DNA of 9,566 nucleotides from NCBI GenBank assembly GCA_021732895.1, contig JAKFWE010000288.1, forward strand, positions 1-9,566, read 5' to 3'. Within the stretch, counting starts at the first letter, position 1; the number at the start of each line of letters is the position of its first letter. This document shows positions 6,630 to 9,566 of the stretch, one piece after another. A model generated the notes under the pieces. The model was not told where the DNA came from, searched no databases, and saw only the letters and a list, made by a program, of their open reading frames with translations. This DNA is from Allobosea sp. (GTDB taxonomy: Bacteria; Pseudomonadota; Alphaproteobacteria; Rhizobiales; Beijerinckiaceae). A program made the translations under genes and the position numbers.

Positions 6630-7559
6630 TCACCCCCGCATCAGCGCCGTGACATGCGCGGCGGTCGATTTCGCCAGCCCGTCGAGATCGTAGCCGCCCT
6701 CCAGGATCGAGACGACGCGGCCGCCGGCATGCCTGTCGGCGATCTCCATCAGCTTCTGCGTCGCCCAGGCGAAATCCGGCTCGGAGAGCTGCAGGCTGCC
6801 GAGCGGATCCTTCCAGTGGGCGTCGAAGCCCGCCGAGATCACGATCAGGTCGGGCTGGAAGCTCTCGACGCGCGGCAGCAGCGCGCTCTCGAAGGCGTCC
6901 TTGAACTCGGCCGAGCCGTGGCCGGGCCGCAGCGGCGCGTTGACGATGGTGCCATGTTCTCCTCGCTCCGAAGGCGCGCCGGTGCCGGGATAGAGCGGCA
7001 TCTGGTGCGTCGAGGCGTAGAGCACGCTGGAATCGTCCCAGAAAATCTCCTGCGTGCCGTTGCCGTGATGCACGTCCCAGTCGATCACCGCGACGCGCGT
7101 CGCGCCATGCGCGCTCTGGGCGTGGCGCGCCGCGATCGCGGCGTTGTTGAAGAAGCAGAAGCCCATCGCCTTGCGGCTCTCGGCATGGTGGCCGGGCGGG
7201 CGCATGGCGCAGAACGCATTCGAGACCCGCCCCGCCATCACTTCGTCGACGGCGTGGGTCGCGGCGCCGACGCCGCGCAGCAGCGCCTCCAGCGTGCCAG
7301 GCGACATCAGCGTGTCAGGATCGATCTGCACGAGCCCCGAGGCCGGCGAAGCGTCGACGATCGCCTGTGCGTAGTCGCGGTCATGGCAGGCGGCGATCTG
7401 GTCGAGCGTGCCGAGCGGGGCCTGCGCCCGCGCCAGCCCGGCGAAGCGCTCCTCCTCGAGAATGCGCTCGACCGCGCGCAGCCGGTCGATTCGTTCGGGA
7501 TGTCCCGCCGGCGTGGCGTGGAGCAGGCTGGCGGCATGGCTGATCAGCAGCGTCGTCAT
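6630..7559 (-). CDS. HDAC-family zinc amidohydrolase (class II histone deacetylase-like / acetylpolyamine amidohydrolase-like)
   Basis: The 309-residue protein spans one whole arginase/deacetylase-fold domain. Bacterial members remove acetyl or related acyl groups from lysines, polyamines or small molecules; the substrate here is not predictable. Visible active-site elements: the His pair in RPPGHHAES (His124, His125), zinc ligands Asp162 and His164 in DWDVHHGNGTQ (160-170), zinc ligand Asp246 in AGFDAHWKDPLG, and transition-state Tyr290 in LEGGYDL. No signal peptide or membrane helix, so cytosolic. The ATG at 7559 gives MTTLLISHAASLLH, the typical start of this subgroup, although no strong Shine-Dalgarno precedes it. 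It converges on the ribB fusion with only 3 bp between stop codons, and is divergent from the L,D-transpeptidase gene. Confidence 0.93.
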   Translation of the reverse strand: MTTLLISHAASLLHATPAGHPERIDRLRAVERILEEERFAGLARAQAPLGTLDQIAACHDRDYAQAIVDASPASGLVQIDPDTLMSPGTLEALLRGVGAATHAVDEVMAGRVSNAFCAMRPPGHHAESRKAMGFCFFNNAAIAARHAQSAHGATRVAVIDWDVHHGNGTQEIFWDDSSVLYASTHQMPLYPGTGAPSERGEHGTIVNAPLRPGHGSAEFKDAFESALLPRVESFQPDLIVISAGFDAHWKDPLGSLQLSEPDFAWATQKLMEIADRHAGGRVVSILEGGYDLDGLAKSTAAHVTALMRG

Positions 7560-7785
7560 CGGGGGAAACGGCCCTTCTGTCGGAATTGTAGGCAGACCGG
7601 CGTGGCCTTCGCGCCACGGTCGATCGCGAAACGGCGAAATCTTTCGCCATATTGGGAACTGGATTGCGCCATCTTTGTTACAGGCCTAGATGAATTGCAT
7701 GACGGCGGGCGCATGCTGGCGCGTCACCAAACGTTAACGCCCGATTCATTATAACCGGGCCGTTGGGCAATGCTGGTGCTGTGAT
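7560..7785. promoter_or_regulatory. 226-bp divergent intergenic region between HDAC-like and L,D-transpeptidase genes
   Basis: This spacer must hold promoters for both divergent genes. TATAAC at 7750-7755 is a 5-of-6 match to a -10 box about 30 bases before the transpeptidase ATG, but no good -35 lies at the right distance. CGTTAACG at 7732-7739 is an 8-bp palindrome. CGTGGC (7601-7606) and GCCACG (7613-7618) can pair around six bases. A stronger inverted repeat at 7633-7648 is listed separately. No open frame here looks coding. Confidence 0.4.
7633..7648. repeat. Inverted repeat in the divergent promoter region, possible operator
   Basis: GGCGAAATCTTTCGCC has two 7-bp arms around a 2-base centre. 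A third copy of the core, GCGAAA, lies immediately upstream in direct orientation (7626-7631) at an 8-base repeat distance. The arrangement GCGAAA-cg-GCGAAA-tc-TTTCGC resembles a multi-site regulator binding region. Which gene it would control is unknown. Confidence 0.35.
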
Positions 7786-8382
7786 ATGAAAAAGTCTCTC
7801 TTCGTCGCCATGGCGGCTTCGGCCCTGCTCGGCGCGTGCCAGTACAAGAGCGTCAACGCACCCTCGCTCTCCGGTCGCGACGCCGAATACATCGCGCTGG
7901 TGCCGAAATTCGAGCATCAGATCACGCATCTGCCCTATGAGATCAACGATCCGACCGGACAGGCGCCGGGCACGATCGTCGTCGATACCCGCGAGAAGTA
8001 TCTCTACTATGTGCTGCCCAACAAGAAGGCCATCCGCTACGGCGTCGCCACCGGCGACGAGGCCTTCGGCTGGACCGGCGAGGCGACGGTGCAGCGCAAG
8101 GCCGAGTGGCCGCGCTGGACGCCGCCGGCGGAGATGATCGCGCGCTGGCCGCATCTGGCCCCGCGCGCCGGCGGCATGGAGGGCGGCCCGGAAAATCCTC
8201 TCGGCGCGCGCGCGCTGTATCTCTACCAGGGCGGGAAGGACACGCTCTACCGCATCCACGGCACCAACGAGCCGGAGACGATCGGCCGCGCCGCCTCCTC
8301 GGGCTGCATCCGGATGCGCAACATCGACGTCATCGACCTGTTCAACCGCGTCCCCGCCGGGACCAAGGTGATCGTGACCTGA
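7786..8382 (+). CDS. L,D-transpeptidase (YkuD domain), predicted lipoprotein
   Basis: The 198-residue product begins MKKSLFVAMAASALLGAC, a short lipoprotein signal with Cys18 as the lipidated residue after LLGA. The next residue is Gln rather than Asp, which fits sorting to the outer membrane. Residues 62-198 are a YkuD catalytic domain ending in the active-site segment IHGTNEPETIGRAASSGCIRM (in parts 157-160 and 171-177), with His158 and nucleophile Cys174. These enzymes form 3-3 peptidoglycan cross-links or attach proteins to peptidoglycan in the periplasm, using tetrapeptide donors. Which of these roles applies is not readable. ATG 7786 is fixed by the signal peptide; the ribosome-binding site is poor. 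It appears monocistronic and divergent from the HDAC-like gene; no T-tailed terminator is seen just after it on the plus strand. Confidence 0.94.
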   Translation: MKKSLFVAMAASALLGACQYKSVNAPSLSGRDAEYIALVPKFEHQITHLPYEINDPTGQAPGTIVVDTREKYLYYVLPNKKAIRYGVATGDEAFGWTGEATVQRKAEWPRWTPPAEMIARWPHLAPRAGGMEGGPENPLGARALYLYQGGKDTLYRIHGTNEPETIGRAASSGCIRMRNIDVIDLFNRVPAGTKVIVT

Positions 8383-8462
8383 GCCGATAGCGGGGCGACC
8401 AGGCGGCCGGATCGACCGTCTTCCGATCATCGCGGCGAGCCCCGATCGCAAGCCCGACGCAG

Positions 8463-8494
8463 GGCCAAGAAGCATGGCCAAGAAGCATGGCCAA
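8463..8494. repeat. 13-bp tandem repeat, about 2.5 copies
   Basis: GGCCAAGAAGCAT occurs at 8463-8475 and again at 8476-8488, followed by a partial GGCCAA at 8489-8494 that runs into the nine-A tract. The copies are exact. It lies just beyond the minus-strand terminator and probably arose by slippage; no function is suggested. Confidence 0.75.
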
Positions 8495-8533
8495 AAAAAA
8501 ATGGCGCCGCGTTCCGAAGAACGCCGCGCCATT
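8493..8533 (-). terminator. Strong rho-independent terminator on the minus strand with UUCG loop
   Basis: Read on the minus strand, 8533-8519 and 8514-8500 pair as a 15-bp stem with a single mismatch (8508/8525). The stem closes a TTCG loop with a C-G pair, i.e. the extra-stable C(UUCG)G tetraloop. A run of nine T (8501-8493) follows at once. On the plus strand the tail after the hairpin is not U-rich, so termination is directional. It lies 22 bp past the stop of the small minus-strand ORF at 8556 and about 400 bp past the aminotransferase stop. Confidence 0.9.
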
Positions 8534-8555
8534 CAGTCTTGTCGAGGGTCTCGAA

Positions 8556-8768
8556 TCAATCCTGGTCGTCGAAGTCGCGTCGGAGGACACCGGCAAGCCG
8601 GGATGGTGCATCCTCCTTCCGTCCAGTCAACGCGGGAGCCGCTCGCCTGGTTCCCGCCATCACCGCCGAAATGGCGATCGGGCGGAAGCGGGAGGAGTAA
8701 TTCTCCCTCGCCGTTGCGTCGTGGAAGCTGGCGCTGGGTGGCGCCTTGCGGCGTGGCTCGGGCGGCAT
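8556..8768 (-). CDS. Possible small hypothetical protein (70 aa)
   Basis: An ATG at 8768 opens a 70-residue frame beginning MPPEPRRKAPPSASF, with central ARENYSSRFRPIAISAV and ending RRDFDDQD. I do not recognise the family with confidence; short basic alphaproteobacterial hypotheticals with a similar RFRPIAISAV-like core may exist. Support: G or C in most third positions in the first half of the frame, a weak GAGA six bases before the ATG, and above all the strong minus-strand terminator starting 22 bp after its stop. The frame also runs further upstream (TTG 8825), so the start is uncertain. Nothing points to a signal peptide or membrane helix. The terminator might instead serve only the aminotransferase transcript. 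Confidence 0.42.
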   Translation of the reverse strand: MPPEPRRKAPPSASFHDATARENYSSRFRPIAISAVMAGTRRAAPALTGRKEDAPSRLAGVLRRDFDDQD

Positions 8769-8815
8769 TGCGATTCTCGCGTCGTCGGGTGGTCGAACGC
8801 CGACGGTTCCTGGCC

Positions 8816-8842
8816 ATCGACGCAATCATCATCGGCGTCGAT
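8816..8842. repeat. Inverted repeat, 8-bp perfect arms
   Basis: ATCGACGC (8816-8823) and GCGTCGAT (8835-8842) are exact reverse complements separated by 11 bases. The element lies about 48 bp upstream of the possible small gene's ATG at 8768 and 94 bp beyond the aminotransferase stop, so it could be an operator or a weak hairpin. There is no T tract after it on either strand. Function unknown. Confidence 0.4.
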
Positions 8843-8935
8843 CGGGACGGCGGCGCGGCGCCATCATGTCGCCTTCATGGCGCATTGTGAGCGAGGATTG
8901 CGCGCCGTCACAAGTCTGAAGCCGGCAGGCGCGCC

Positions 8936-9566
8936 TCAGGACGCCAGCAAACCCTCGGCCCTGACCCAGTCGAGCGTCCTGTCCAGCGCGCGGACGTAGC
9001 GGTCGAACATCTCGTCGATCTCCGCCTCCTTGATGATCAGCGGCGGGCAGAAGGCGACGCGGTCGCCGCCGAGCGGGCGGGTGATCAGGCCCTCGGCCTG
9101 CGCGAAGGCGGTCGATTTGGCCGCGACGCCCTTCTTGGCGTCGAACTGCGCCTTGGTCGCCTTGTCCTTCACCAGTTCGATGCCGCCGATCAGGCCGACG
9201 CCGCGCGCCTCGCCGACCAGCGGGTGGTCGGCCAGCGCGGTCAGCCGCTTCTGGAAGGTCGGCGCCACAGCGCGGACATGCTCGACGATCCTGTCGCGCT
9301 GGTAGATTTCCAGCGTCTTGACCGCCACCGCGCAGCCGACCGGATGGCCGGCATAGGTGTTGCCGTGGCCGAAGGTGCCGATCTTGCGGCTCTGGTCGAC
9401 CAACACCTCGTAGATGCGCTCGTTCATCAGCACGGCGCTGAGCGGGAAATAGGCCGAGGTGATCGCTTTGGCGCAGGAGATCGAATCAGCGGCGAGCCCG
9501 TAGGTCGTCGTGCCGAACATGTTCCCGGTGCGGCCGAAGCCGGTGATGACCTCGTCGGCGATGAAG
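8936..9566 (-). CDS. Class III PLP-dependent aminotransferase, C-terminal part (5' end outside window)
   Basis: The minus-strand frame is open to the window's right edge, giving the last 209 residues of a protein that should be about 450 long. It starts within FIADEVITGFGRTG, where Asp4 of the fragment is the residue that contacts the pyridoxal ring nitrogen. The segment SCAKAITSAYFPLSAVLM carries the Schiff-base lysine, and GTFGHGNTYAGHPVGCAVA is the usual phosphate-side motif of omega-amino acid/diamine transaminases (Aminotran_3). Members move an amino group from an omega-amino acid, diamine or aromatic amine to pyruvate or another keto acid in the cytosol. The exact donor cannot be told. 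The Met at 9520 is internal, not a start. The stop at 8936 is followed by about 400 bp before the only clear terminator. Confidence 0.93.
   Translation of the reverse strand, partial: FIADEVITGFGRTGNMFGTTTYGLAADSISCAKAITSAYFPLSAVLMNERIYEVLVDQSRKIGTFGHGNTYAGHPVGCAVAVKTLEIYQRDRIVEHVRAVAPTFQKRLTALADHPLVGEARGVGLIGGIELVKDKATKAQFDAKKGVAAKSTAFAQAEGLITRPLGGDRVAFCPPLIIKEAEIDEMFDRYVRALDRTLDWVRAEGLLAS

Larger units (their letters stand above)
8383..8935. other. 553-bp region between L,D-transpeptidase and aminotransferase, no large gene
   Basis: Open frames on the plus strand here (for example from 8474 and 8487) are low-complexity, rich in R, S and G, and match nothing I recognise, so they are not called. 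The region does contain a tandem repeat (8463-8494), a minus-strand terminator (8493-8533), a possible small minus-strand gene (8556-8768) and an inverted repeat (8816-8842), each listed separately. No tRNA or known structured RNA was recognised. Confidence 0.5.

Noticed and set aside
7720..7745. CtrA-type site around CGTTAACG
   Set aside because: Only one TTAA half is present; the TTAA-N7-TTAA spacing is not met.
6654..7754. 366-residue plus-strand frame antisense to the HDAC-like gene
   Set aside because: Low-complexity and domain-free; the minus strand encodes an intact HDAC-family protein over the same bases.
8474..8999. Plus-strand frames of 138 and 170 residues starting in the tandem repeat
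   Set aside because: Their products are low-complexity, start within a slippage repeat, and one runs antisense into the aminotransferase; nothing supports coding.
1..9566. CRISPR array, insertion sequence, tRNA or rRNA gene
   Set aside because: No regularly spaced repeats, transposase motifs, terminal inverted repeats or recognisable tRNA/rRNA sequence were seen on either strand.

Overview
The window reads as chromosomal DNA of a GC-rich alphaproteobacterium, most likely a member of the Hyphomicrobiales (Rhizobiales; Bosea- or Methylobacterium-like). This rests on the very high G+C, strong G/C bias at third codon positions, a RibB fused to a zinc-less RibA-like domain (a form common in Proteobacteria), and the style of the chorismate synthase, HDAC-like amidohydrolase and SSGCIRM-type L,D-transpeptidase. 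The genus is inference.

Layout, left to right. (1) 1-2403 (+) is the 3' part of a membrane-bound Pls/PosA-type non-ribosomal peptide synthetase. It holds a carrier domain followed by three repeated units, each a membrane-helix pair plus a left-handed beta-helix (hexapeptide) domain. (2) 2437-3104 (-) is a Phd/YefM antitoxin plus PIN-domain (VapC-like) toxin operon. It lies tail to tail with the synthetase and has a readable sigma70-type promoter and an 18-bp perfect palindrome as probable operator. (3) 3238-6626 (+) is a run of aroC (chorismate synthase), a DhlA-like haloalkane dehalogenase 28 nt behind it, and a riboflavin gene whose frame fuses an N-terminal helix-turn-helix to RibB and a degenerate RibA domain. 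(4) 6630-7559 (-) is an HDAC-family zinc amidohydrolase, convergent with the riboflavin gene and only 3 nt from it. (5) 7786-8382 (+) is a lipoprotein L,D-transpeptidase, divergent from the HDAC gene across a 226-bp spacer. (6) 8383-8935 has no obvious large gene. It holds a strong minus-strand rho-independent terminator with a UUCG loop just past the stop of a possible 70-residue minus-strand ORF, a 13-bp tandem repeat and a long-armed inverted repeat. (7) 8936-9566 (-) is the C-terminal part of a class III PLP aminotransferase that runs off the right edge.

Most genes look like core metabolism (aroC, ribB, aminotransferase, cell-wall transpeptidase). The peptide synthetase, toxin-antitoxin pair and dehalogenase look accessory. 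The most unusual object is the HTH-RibB-RibX single frame, which suggests a riboflavin enzyme that may regulate its own gene; no FMN riboswitch is visible upstream. Next are the three-fold repeated synthetase C-terminus, the compact toxin-antitoxin control region with a TTG-started toxin, and the terminator that points to an unnoticed small minus-strand gene.
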